29,368 bases of DNA from a virus. Made by a program: the position numbers and the translations under genes. Every line of letters begins with the position of its first letter. Positions within the stretch are counted from its first letter, which is position 1. Below are positions 1 through 7,030 of the stretch, in pieces. The notes beneath the pieces were generated by a model. The model made no database searches. It had not been told where the DNA came from and saw only the letters and a list, made by a program, of their open reading frames with translations. The DNA lies in the IMG/VR virus record IMGVR_UViG_3300025645_000329, positions 1 through 29,368 of that record; one strand, written 5' to 3'.

Positions 1-2
1 TA

Positions 3-2465
3 CAACAACAAAACGCAGGAGCAGACGTCTTTAACGTGGGTGTTGGCTACAGAGCTGGTGATTCTATTACAACAGGTGCAAATAACACTATAGTTGGTGG
101 TAAAGCAGGTGGTGCACTTACAACAGGTGCTAGTAACACAGCTATAGGCTATCAAGCTTTAATGACAGAAGATGGTCATAGCTTTAACACAGCTGTAGGT
201 TGTGAAGCTTTAAAAGTTCAAAACACTGGTAACAATGCGGTTAACGCTGCTTTTGGTCACAACGCAGGAGTTGCAGTTACAACAGGTTATCAAAATACTT
301 TAATTGGAGGTTATGCTGGTAGAACTATAACAGAAGGTCACAGCAATACTTTACTAGGAACTGGTTATAGCGGTGGTGGTATTACAACAGGTGATAACAA
401 TATTATTATAGGTCATAACGCTGCGCCGTCTTCTGCTACTGTTAATAACGAAATAACTTTAGGTGACACAAATGTTGATTTACTTAGAATACCAGGCCTA
501 GGCAGTACTGATGGTCATGTTCTAACATATAGTTCAAGTGACGGTGGTATTGTTTTAGCTGCTGCCGGTGGTGGTGGTGTTGCTGGTAAAGTAGAAGGAA
601 CTAATTTTACTGGTTCTATTATAGTAGGTCACAGCACAACAGGTAGTTTAAGCAGTGCTTCAAATAACACAGCTTTAGGTTTAGCAGCTATGGACTCTAT
701 AACTAGTGGAACAAGTAATACAGCTATTGGTGGTTCAGCGCTCACGGCGTTAACAGAAGGAGTGAAAAACACTGTTGTTGGCCATCTTGCAGGTGATGCA
801 ATTACTGTTGGTGGAGATAATGTGGCTATTGGCCATCAAGCTTTAAGCAATGAAGATACTGGATCTAGAAGTATAGCCGTAGGTAATGATGCTTTACTTC
901 TTCAAAATAATGATGCTCAAAATAACAATATTGCAATAGGTTATTGGGCAGCAAGAGTTTTAACTACAGGGCAAAAAAATGTTTTAATAGGTAATAACGC
1001 TGGTGACTCTCTTACTACAGGTGCTGAAAACGTAGCAATAGGACACGAGGCTTTATCAACAGAAGATGCACGCGGCGGTAATGTAGCAGTAGGCTATCAA
1101 GCTTTAAAAGTGTTAAATGCTGGAAGCGATGCTTACAACACTTGTATTGGATATCAATCTGGTGTAGCTATGACAACAGGTGTAAAAAATGTTTTAATAG
1201 GACATGATGCTGGTAAAAGTATAACAGGTGGAAACTTTAACGTGTGTATCGGTGAAGGCACTGGTGATGCTTTAACTAGTGGCTCCACTAATATAGCTAT
1301 AGGAGCATATGCTTTAAGCTCTGAAGATGGTGGTAGCACTAATATAGCTATGGGTTATAATGCTTTATATAATTTAAATACTGGAGACGCGTATAATATA
1401 GCTATTGGTTGGGGCGCTGGTCTTTCTGCTACTACAGGGCATGAAAATGTTTTTATAGGTAGAGGTGCTGGTCAATCTATCACAACAGGTTCAGACAGTG
1501 TAGCATTAGGTCACTTCGCTTTAAAAACTGAAGACGCACATGGAAAAAATGTTGCGGTTGGTTATGAAGCTTTAACAACGCAAAACGCTGGAACAGATGG
1601 AGAAAACGTTGCAATAGGTTATAGAGCTGGTAAAGCGGTTACTACTGCTACTGAAAGTGTTTTTGTTGGATCTCAAGCTGGTTTATCAGTGACTTCAGGT
1701 ACTGGTGTTTTTATTGGTAGAAGAGCTGGTCAAGCTATTACAACAGGGTATAGAAATATTGCTATTGGTCCTGATGCTTTAGGTTTTAACAACACTGTAG
1801 GTCAAGATAATATAGCTATAGGTAGCAACGCGTTGAGAGGTAATAATTCTTCGGAAGTTCATCAATGTGTTGCTATAGGTAGTGATGTTTTTAACAACTT
1901 AACAGCGTCCAGTGCAACTACTATGTTTAATACAGGTGTAGGTCATCAAGTTGGTTATAATCTTACAACTGGTGTTAAAAACACTATTATTGGTCATCAA
2001 GCAGGTAATGCACAAACAACTGGTAGTAACTGTACAACTTTAGGTTTTAACGCTGAGTCTTCAGCTGTAGATGCAGATAATGAATTTACACTAGGTGATG
2101 CAAACATTACAGCGTTAAGATGTGCTGACACAAGTATTGCTAGTTTATCTGATGGTAGAGATAAATCAAACGTTAAAGACAGTGAGTTTGGTTTAGAATT
2201 TATTGATTCAATAAGACCAGTAGAGTTTACTTGGGATTTTAGACCTGAGAACGCGGCAGATGCAAAACAAGGTAAAAAACGTGTAGGTTTTATAGCTCAA
2301 GAATTACAAGCAGCTATGCCTAACGGTGAAAATGAAATATTAGATTTAGTATATGATATTAATGAAAATCGTATAGAAGCAAAATATGGTAACTTAGTGC
2401 CAATATTAGTAAAAGCAGTTCAAGATCTTTCTGCTAAAGTAAAAGAACTAGAAAGTAAACAATAA
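3..2465 (+). CDS. Tail fibre with YadA/Hia-type beta-roll repeats and C-terminal S74 chaperone domain (5' partial)
   Basis: Likely receptor-binding tail fibre, a trimeric adhesin-like shaft. The frame is open from base 3 and already reads repeat sequence (NAGADVFNVGVGYRAG) before the first possible start, a GTG at 36, so the true start lies upstream of the window. Nearly the whole protein is degenerate short repeats of the form TTGxxNTxIGxxAG, as in left-handed beta-roll heads of trimeric adhesins. The C-terminus carries an intramolecular chaperone (peptidase S74, endosialidase type): SDGRDKSNV at 2148-2174, with Ser and Lys five residues apart as in the self-cleaving family, then RPVEFTWDF, KRVGFIAQELQ, a LVPILVKAVQDL helix and a short coiled coil. 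In this family the chaperone trimerises the fibre and is then released by cleavage before the Ser. A second, S74-less copy of the junction motif lies at 441-492. The stop is followed by an A/T-rich gap. Confidence 0.88.
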   Translation, partial: QQQNAGADVFNVGVGYRAGDSITTGANNTIVGGKAGGALTTGASNTAIGYQALMTEDGHSFNTAVGCEALKVQNTGNNAVNAAFGHNAGVAVTTGYQNTLIGGYAGRTITEGHSNTLLGTGYSGGGITTGDNNIIIGHNAAPSSATVNNEITLGDTNVDLLRIPGLGSTDGHVLTYSSSDGGIVLAAAGGGGVAGKVEGTNFTGSIIVGHSTTGSLSSASNNTALGLAAMDSITSGTSNTAIGGSALTALTEGVKNTVVGHLAGDAITVGGDNVAIGHQALSNEDTGSRSIAVGNDALLLQNNDAQNNNIAIGYWAARVLTTGQKNVLIGNNAGDSLTTGAENVAIGHEALSTEDARGGNVAVGYQALKVLNAGSDAYNTCIGYQSGVAMTTGVKNVLIGHDAGKSITGGNFNVCIGEGTGDALTSGSTNIAIGAYALSSEDGGSTNIAMGYNALYNLNTGDAYNIAIGWGAGLSATTGHENVFIGRGAGQSITTGSDSVALGHFALKTEDAHGKNVAVGYEALTTQNAGTDGENVAIGYRAGKAVTTATESVFVGSQAGLSVTSGTGVFIGRRAGQAITTGYRNIAIGPDALGFNNTVGQDNIAIGSNALRGNNSSEVHQCVAIGSDVFNNLTASSATTMFNTGVGHQVGYNLTTGVKNTIIGHQAGNAQTTGSNCTTLGFNAESSAVDADNEFTLGDANITALRCADTSIASLSDGRDKSNVKDSEFGLEFIDSIRPVEFTWDFRPENAADAKQGKKRVGFIAQELQAAMPNGENEILDLVYDINENRIEAKYGNLVPILVKAVQDLSAKVKELESKQ

Positions 2466-2493
2466 TTAATAATTTTTTTTTAAAAAAAACAAA

Positions 2494-2718
2494 ATGGAAT
2501 ACACACAAGACCAAGCAACAATTGATGTAGCAGCATCAGTAGATAATATTGTAATCTGCGAAACTATTCAAGCTATTGCTGAAAACGACAGAACTGAAGA
2601 TCAAGTTGATGATTTATTTAGAAGTGAAGGGCATTTAAGATTAAAAATGGCTAAAGATTTATTTGTATCTACTTTATCTACGTCTCAAGCAAGTCGTATT
2701 GCTGCTTTAAATTTGTAA
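2494..2718 (+). CDS. Small acidic hypothetical protein (74 aa)
   Basis: I do not recognise this protein. It is short, acidic and predicted mostly helical, with no signal peptide, membrane segment or cysteine cluster (one Cys). The start ATG follows an A-rich leader (AAAAAAAACAAA) like those before the capsid genes, which supports it as a real translated gene. It sits between the fibre gene and a small basic protein, with only 6 bases before the next start, so the two are probably co-transcribed. Its place directly after the fibre could suggest a fibre-associated or chaperone role, but nothing in the sequence shows that. Confidence 0.7.
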   Translation: MEYTQDQATIDVAASVDNIVICETIQAIAENDRTEDQVDDLFRSEGHLRLKMAKDLFVSTLSTSQASRIAALNL

Positions 2719-2724
2719 CATAAA

Positions 2725-2997
2725 ATGGCTAAATTAAATAAAAAATCTATGGCTTGTAATAAGCCTAGACGAACTCCTAAGCACCGAACTAAATCTCACG
2801 TAGTGAAAGCTTGTTCTGGTGGAACAGAGAAAATTATAAGGTTTGGTCAACAAGGTGTTACAACAGCTGGTAAACCTAAAAAAGGTGAATCAGCTAAACA
2901 AAAAGCAAGGCGTAAAAGCTTTAAAGCTAGACATAGAAAAAACATAGCAAAAGGTAAACTAAGTGCAGCTTACTGGGCTAATAAAGTTAAGTGGTAA
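2725..2997 (+). CDS. Small basic DUF6321-like phage protein (90 aa)
   Basis: Very basic protein with the features of a small family common in phage and some bacterial genomes that I recall as DUF6321: an N-terminal SMACNKPRRTPKHRTKSH, a central EKIIRFGQQG, then TAGKPKKGES, RRKSFKARHRKNIAKGK and a C-terminal AAYWANKVKW. Its function is not established; the density of Lys and Arg suggests contact with nucleic acid or with an acidic partner, which is inference. Two cysteines (near residues 11 and 30) are too few to call a zinc finger. The stop TAA overlaps the next gene's ATG by one base (TAATG), implying translational coupling to the holin-like gene. Confidence 0.75.
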   Translation: MAKLNKKSMACNKPRRTPKHRTKSHVVKACSGGTEKIIRFGQQGVTTAGKPKKGESAKQKARRKSFKARHRKNIAKGKLSAAYWANKVKW

Positions 2998-3458
2998 TGA
3001 GTAAACCAAAAAAGAAATTTAAAGAAACAAAAGTTGGTAAGTTTTTAATAGACAAAGTGCCAAGTATATTAGGTGTAGCGGGTGATTTATTGCCTGACGC
3101 TGGCGTATTAGGTATGGTTAAGGGTCTTATTGAAAAAGAAGATCCAGCCGTATTACCACCAGAAGACAAAGAAAAAGCTTTAAAGTTGTTAGAGCAAGAT
3201 ATGGTGGAAATGCAAGAGATATCAAAGCGCTGGGATAGTGACATGAAAAGTGATTCATGGCTTAGTAAAAACACACGCCCACTTACTTTAATATTTTTAA
3301 CAGTATCTATGGTGCTATTAATATTTTCAGATAGTATAGGTGAAAGCTTTGATGTTGACTCAGGTTGGGTTGATCTTTTGAAGTCTTTACTTATAACAGT
3401 GTACGTGGCGTACTTTGGATCTAGAGGCGCTGAGAAGTTTAAATCAATAAGTAAATAA
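2997..3458 (+). CDS. Holin-like membrane protein (3-TM GTA/phage holin type)
   Basis: Probable holin, which would open the inner membrane at the end of infection. I take the ATG at 2997 (153 aa), which shares one base with the preceding stop, over a GTG two codons upstream. The N-terminal third is basic then contains a weakly hydrophobic stretch (SILGVAGDLLPDAGVLGMV); two clear membrane segments follow in the C-terminal half, around RPLTLIFLTVSMVLLIF and LLKSLLITVYVAYFGS. The motif TRPLTLI before the first strong segment and the ending YFGSRGAEKF match what I know of the holin of 3 TMs family (Pfam GTA_holin_3TM). No endolysin is adjacent in this window, so the lysis role rests on family resemblance. 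A 57-bp AT-rich gap follows, containing a small inverted repeat (ACTAAT...ATTAGT). Confidence 0.68.
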   Translation: MSKPKKKFKETKVGKFLIDKVPSILGVAGDLLPDAGVLGMVKGLIEKEDPAVLPPEDKEKALKLLEQDMVEMQEISKRWDSDMKSDSWLSKNTRPLTLIFLTVSMVLLIFSDSIGESFDVDSGWVDLLKSLLITVYVAYFGSRGAEKFKSISK

Positions 3459-3481
3459 ACACTAATATAAGTGATTAGTAT

Positions 3482-3493
3482 ATAGTAAATTAA
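3482..3493 (+). promoter_or_regulatory. Shared 12-mer upstream element, copy 1 (ATAGTAAATTAA)
   Basis: The 12 bases ATAGTAAATTAA lie 34 bases upstream of the ATG at 3516. The same 12-mer occurs 32 bases upstream of the ATG at 9483. Both copies are in the few true gaps between genes, so this may be part of a promoter or leader. It does not match a sigma-70 or a Bacteroidota TAnnTTTG -7 box that I can see. In AT-rich DNA a chance match is quite possible. Confidence 0.3.
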
Positions 3494-3515
3494 ATAATAA
3501 TTAAATCAAATTAAC

Positions 3516-3776
3516 ATGAGTGAAAAAATAGAAAAAAAAGAATTAGAACAATTAACAGCACAGCAAACAACTAAAGTTAGACTGCTGTCAGATATTGGTG
3601 CTATTGAAGCACAAAAACACGAGCTGCTTCACGCGTTCGCGGAAGTTGTAGGTAAATCTAGAGAGTTAAATGAAACTCTAGAAGAAAAGTACGGTAAAAT
3701 CAAAGTAAACCTTGAAGACGGATCTTACGAAGAAATCGTAGAAGAAGAAGTTGAAGAAGATGGCCAAGCTAATTAG
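3516..3776 (+). CDS. Small coiled-coil protein with acidic tail (86 aa)
   Basis: Unrecognised small protein. It is almost entirely helical: heptad-like residues from about 5 to 65 (KKELEQLTAQQTTKVRLL, ...IEAQKHELLHAFAEVVGK...) suggest a two-helix hairpin coiled coil, followed by a strongly acidic tail (EEIVEEEVEEDG). Proteins of this shape are common as small unknowns in late regions of marine phages; no function is known to me. The start ATG has no Shine-Dalgarno but an AT-rich leader. Its last 17 bases overlap the next gene in another frame. Confidence 0.7.
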   Translation: MSEKIEKKELEQLTAQQTTKVRLLSDIGAIEAQKHELLHAFAEVVGKSRELNETLEEKYGKIKVNLEDGSYEEIVEEEVEEDGQAN

Positions 3777-3987
3777 AAAAATAAGTATAGGCGCAGATTA
3801 CAAAAATGAAGCAATGCATTACTCCGTAGGTCAACAGGTTTACGGAGGTCATTGCATTTCTGATATATTGCACGATCAAAAAGATGGATCATATAATATA
3901 TATATAGAAAAAAACAATGAAGTTATACCATGGAAAAAGTTTAATTCTAATATGGCTATATCAATTGAATATAATTTAGAGTACTAA
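3760..3987 (+). CDS. Small hypothetical protein (75 aa)
   Basis: Unrecognised. I choose the ATG at 3760 (MAKLIRKISIGADYKN) over a TTG three codons earlier. It overlaps the end of the coiled-coil gene by 17 bases and its stop shares one base with the ATG of the GroES-like gene (TAATG at 3985-3989), so the trio looks translationally coupled. The composition suggests a small all-beta domain (VGQQVYGGHCISDILHDQ, GSYNIYIEKNNEVIPWKKF), with no membrane segment. The tight linkage suggests it works with, or is at least expressed with, the co-chaperonin-like product. Confidence 0.65.
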   Translation: MAKLIRKISIGADYKNEAMHYSVGQQVYGGHCISDILHDQKDGSYNIYIEKNNEVIPWKKFNSNMAISIEYNLEY

Positions 3988-4610
3988 TGCAAAGTTTATA
4001 TAGCTTCATTATACAACCAAAAAACGGTAGATATACAAATGAAGTAGAAGTTGGTGATAAAAAACTAATTGTAAACACAACAATGGACGATCACAAGTTT
4101 GTTAATCGAGTTGGCGTTGTAATGTCATTGCCTTTAATAGGTGATACAGATCTTAGTGTTGGCGACGAGGTTATAGTTCATCACAATGTGTTTAGGAGGT
4201 TTTATGACGTAAGAGGTGTTGAAAAAAACAGTGGATCGTATTTTAAAGAAGATATGTATTTTTGTTATTACGATCAAATATTTCTTTACAAACATAATAA
4301 TCAGTGGAAAGCACCTGGTAATTTTTGTTTTGTTAAACCTATACTTAAAAAAGAAAAACAAATTATAAGCGACGAAAAAGAGCAAAAACGTATTGGTATA
4401 CTAAAATACGGTAATAGCTCGTTAGAAGCGTTTAAAATACACGAGGGGGATCTAGTTGGATTTAGCCCTAGCAGCGAGTATGAGTTTATCATAGACGAAA
4501 ACAGATTATACCGCATGCGCACTAATGATATTACAATTAAATATGAACACAAAGGAGACGAAGTTGAATATAATCCAAGCTGGGCAAAAGGCTGTGGACG
4601 AACTTATTAA
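3987..4610 (+). CDS. Tandem GroES-like (Cpn10) co-chaperonin candidate
   Basis: This 207-aa protein reads as two consecutive GroES-type beta barrels. The first spans about residues 4-101: RVGVVMSLP (41-49), then VGDEVIVHHN (58-67). The second spans about 112-188: FCFVKPI, RIGILKYGN (135-143), HEGDLVGFS (152-160), EFIIDENRLYRMRTNDI (166-182). The order in each half, a strand after a variable loop, G-x-V/I-x-x-x-G, GD-x-V, an I-D-x-x-x-Y hairpin and MR-x-x-DI, is the Cpn10 pattern. Family knowledge: phage GroES analogues such as T4 gp31 cap the host GroEL so that the major capsid protein can fold. Here the loop of the first half is short, so whether both can bind GroEL is unclear. The gene overlaps both neighbours and lies just upstream of TerL. 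Confidence 0.62.
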   Translation: MQSLYSFIIQPKNGRYTNEVEVGDKKLIVNTTMDDHKFVNRVGVVMSLPLIGDTDLSVGDEVIVHHNVFRRFYDVRGVEKNSGSYFKEDMYFCYYDQIFLYKHNNQWKAPGNFCFVKPILKKEKQIISDEKEQKRIGILKYGNSSLEAFKIHEGDLVGFSPSSEYEFIIDENRLYRMRTNDITIKYEHKGDEVEYNPSWAKGCGRTY

Positions 4611-4818
4611 GGTAGCTAAGGAACCTATTGTAGACTCAGGAGATGACATAACAGCTGATAGACTTAAAAACGCTGCGGCTACTAAAAAGCTAGCTATATT
4701 CGATGCGTTTGAAATACTAACTAGAATACAGCTTGAAGAAGAAATGTTAAACGAAAAGCCTAAAAAAGAAACTAAAGAAAAAACTTTTAAGGGCTTTGCT
4801 GAAGGTAGGTCAACATGA
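4543..4818 (+). CDS. Small helical protein before TerL; possible small terminase subunit
   Basis: A 91-aa helical protein: NIIQAGQKAVDELIKVAKEP, then DITADRLKNAAATKKLAIFD, FEILTRIQLEEEM and a basic Lys-rich tail. Similar small proteins sit before TerL in uncultured marine phages, and position makes a small terminase role plausible, but there is no visible helix-turn-helix, so this is inference. Three starts are possible: ATG 4525, ATG 4543 (chosen) and TTG 4564; the last has a rare Shine-Dalgarno-like AAAGGAG at 4551-4557 just upstream and would give a start right at NIIQAGQ. With ATG 4543 it overlaps the GroES-like gene by 68 bases. The stop overlaps the TerL start (ATGA at 4815-4818), indicating coupling. 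Confidence 0.6.
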   Translation: MNTKETKLNIIQAGQKAVDELIKVAKEPIVDSGDDITADRLKNAAATKKLAIFDAFEILTRIQLEEEMLNEKPKKETKEKTFKGFAEGRST

Positions 4819-7025
4819 GTTACAAACAAACTCTAGTAAAAATACTAAAAGACCACGTAAAAGCCAAGGTATTAAAAAATAAAAATAAATACAAAAAGTG
4901 GGATTACGGATATAACAAAGAATACGATATGGTTGTTATATCTAAAACAGGTGAGATAGGTGAGGTATATGAAATACAAAACCTTAAAATAGCTTTACCA
5001 AAACCCGTAGATATAAAAAAATTTAAATCTAACGCTTGGCAGCATACCGAATATCCTAAAGATCTTCAAAGAATAAAATCTGTATTTGATTGGGAAGAAT
5101 ATCCTGAAGAATTTAAAGAACAATGGTATGATTACATCGATAATGAATTTACTTACAGAGAAAAAGGTTTTTGGTTTTACAATAAAAATGTTGCTACTTA
5201 CCTTACTGGTACTCACTACATGTACTTGCAGTGGAGTAAAATTGATGTCGGTCAACCAGACTTTCGCGAGTCAAACAGATTATTCTACATCTTTTGGGAG
5301 GCATGTAAGGCCGATGTACGATCCTATGGATTGTGCTACCTTAAGAATAGACGATCTGGCTTTTCCTTTATGGCATCAGGCGAGGTGGTTAACTTGGCAA
5401 CCATATCTAGCGATTCCCGATATGGCATTTTATCAAAGAGTGGACCTGATGCGAAAAAGATGTTCACAGATAAGGTGGTACCGATATCAGTTAATTACCC
5501 CTTCTTTTTTAAGCCAATACAGGACGGTATGGACAGGCCTAAGACCGAGCTTGCGTACAGAGTACCCGCGACGAAATACACGCGTAAAAAACTCGAGAAC
5601 AATGAGACTCTTAAAGAACTCGATGGGCTCGACACCACGATCGACTGGAAGAATACAGGCGACAACTCGTATGACGGTGAGAAACTCAAACTACTCGTCC
5701 ACGACGAAAGCGGTAAATGGGAAAAGCCAACGAACATACTCAACAACTGGCGTGTCACGAAAACCACGCTAAGATTAGGTAGTAGGATTATTGGAAAGTG
5801 TATGATGGGTTCAACAAGTAACTCATTAGATAAAGGTGGAGACAATTTTAAAAAGCTTTATTATGACTCAGATATTACACGAAGAAACCGCAATGGACAG
5901 ACTAGCTCAGGATTATATTCTTTGTTCATACCTATGGAATGGAACTACGAAGGATATATTGATATGTATGGAGCACCTGTCTTCGACACTCCGAACAAAC
6001 CGGTACTCAATGCATATGGCGACGAGATCGAGCAAGGAGTAATAGAGTACTGGGATAACGAAGTAGAAGGTTTAAAAAACGATCAAGATGGTTTAAACGA
6101 ATTTTACAGACAGTTTCCACGTACAGAAAGTCATGCATTTAGAGACGAAGCAAAACAATCGCTTTTTAATCTAACTAAAATATACGAACAAATAGATTAC
6201 AACGATGATATAACTAGGTCATCACTTGTTACGTTGGGTTCGTTTCAATGGAAAAACGGCGTTAAAGATACTACTGTAGAGTTTATGCCTAACAAGAACG
6301 GCAGGTTTAAAGTTAGTTGGGTACCTAAGCTAGAAATGCAAAACAGAATAAGACTTAAAAATGGTATTAAGTTTCCTGGTAATGAACACGTTGGAGCATT
6401 TGGTTGCGACAGCTACGATATATCAGGAACAGTTGACGGTATAGGATCTAACGGAGCATTACACGGACTTACTAAATATTCAATGGAAGAAGCACCTGCT
6501 AATAGCTTTTTTTTAGAATATGTTGCTAGACCACAAACCGCTGAAATATTTTTTGAAGATGTACTTATGGCTTGTGTTTTTTACGGAATGCCAATACTAG
6601 CAGAAAATAATAAACCAAGACTATTATACCATTTTAAAAGAAGAGGTTATAGAGGCTTTTCAATGAACAGGCCCGACAAAGTTTACAGTAAGTTATCTGT
6701 AACAGAAAAAGAAATAGGTGGTATACCTAACTCTTCACAAGACATGAAGCAGTCACACGCTGCGGCTATAGAATCTTATATAGAAAAACACGTAGGGTTT
6801 AATAGTAATGGCTGTGGTGATATGTATTTTAATAGAACATTAGAAGACTGGGCAAGGTTTGATATAAACAACCGAACTAAGTTTGATGCGTCAATAAGTT
6901 CAGGGCTTGCTGTAATGGCTTGCAACAAAAACCTTTATACCCCAATCCAAGAAAGACAAGTTAAAAGTATAAACCTTGGAATTAAAAGGTACGATAATAA
7001 AGGATCAAGATCTAAAATAATTTAA
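4815..7025 (+). CDS. terL: Terminase large subunit (TerL)
   Basis: DNA-packaging motor ATPase and headful/genome-end nuclease that docks on the portal. At 736 aa it has the two expected domains. ATPase: an atypical Walker A-like loop NRRSGFS (residues 178-184), Walker B LLVHDE (D297, E298) and a coupling motif GSTSN (332-336). Nuclease: FGCDSYDISG with Asp532 and Asp535, an acidic region around E581/D582 (FFEDVL) and Asp643 in SSQDMKQSH, a layout like RNase H-fold TerL nucleases. The long insert and overall length resemble crAss-like and related marine phages. The stretch 5280-5770 has distinctly higher GC and unusual codons compared with the flanks. The start overlaps the preceding stop (ATGA). 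Portal follows after 5 bases. Confidence 0.9.
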   Translation: MSYKQTLVKILKDHVKAKVLKNKNKYKKWDYGYNKEYDMVVISKTGEIGEVYEIQNLKIALPKPVDIKKFKSNAWQHTEYPKDLQRIKSVFDWEEYPEEFKEQWYDYIDNEFTYREKGFWFYNKNVATYLTGTHYMYLQWSKIDVGQPDFRESNRLFYIFWEACKADVRSYGLCYLKNRRSGFSFMASGEVVNLATISSDSRYGILSKSGPDAKKMFTDKVVPISVNYPFFFKPIQDGMDRPKTELAYRVPATKYTRKKLENNETLKELDGLDTTIDWKNTGDNSYDGEKLKLLVHDESGKWEKPTNILNNWRVTKTTLRLGSRIIGKCMMGSTSNSLDKGGDNFKKLYYDSDITRRNRNGQTSSGLYSLFIPMEWNYEGYIDMYGAPVFDTPNKPVLNAYGDEIEQGVIEYWDNEVEGLKNDQDGLNEFYRQFPRTESHAFRDEAKQSLFNLTKIYEQIDYNDDITRSSLVTLGSFQWKNGVKDTTVEFMPNKNGRFKVSWVPKLEMQNRIRLKNGIKFPGNEHVGAFGCDSYDISGTVDGIGSNGALHGLTKYSMEEAPANSFFLEYVARPQTAEIFFEDVLMACVFYGMPILAENNKPRLLYHFKRRGYRGFSMNRPDKVYSKLSVTEKEIGGIPNSSQDMKQSHAAAIESYIEKHVGFNSNGCGDMYFNRTLEDWARFDINNRTKFDASISSGLAVMACNKNLYTPIQERQVKSINLGIKRYDNKGSRSKII

Positions 7026-7030
7026 AATAA

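Noticed and set aside
36-2100. CRISPR-like or tandem DNA repeat array
   Set aside because: The recurring ACAACAGGT and ATAGGT words come from the protein repeat TTG...IG in the fibre; spacing is irregular, copies are diverged and the frame is open throughout.
2470-2493. Possible terminator from the T run followed by an A run after the fibre gene
   Set aside because: It is a pure T/A palindrome-like tract without a GC stem; it is better read as the A-rich leader of the next gene.
5086-5772. A 228-codon open frame overlapping TerL in another + frame
   Set aside because: It lies mostly inside the GC-richer patch, where stops are rarer in all frames; its product is Arg/Thr/Ser-rich with no recognisable fold, and TerL motifs explain the DNA. 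An overprinted gene is not supported.
4995-5845. Minus-strand open frames opposite TerL and elsewhere in the window
   Set aside because: They are antisense shadows of well-supported + strand genes, with low-complexity Ser/Leu/Phe/Ile-rich products and no start context.
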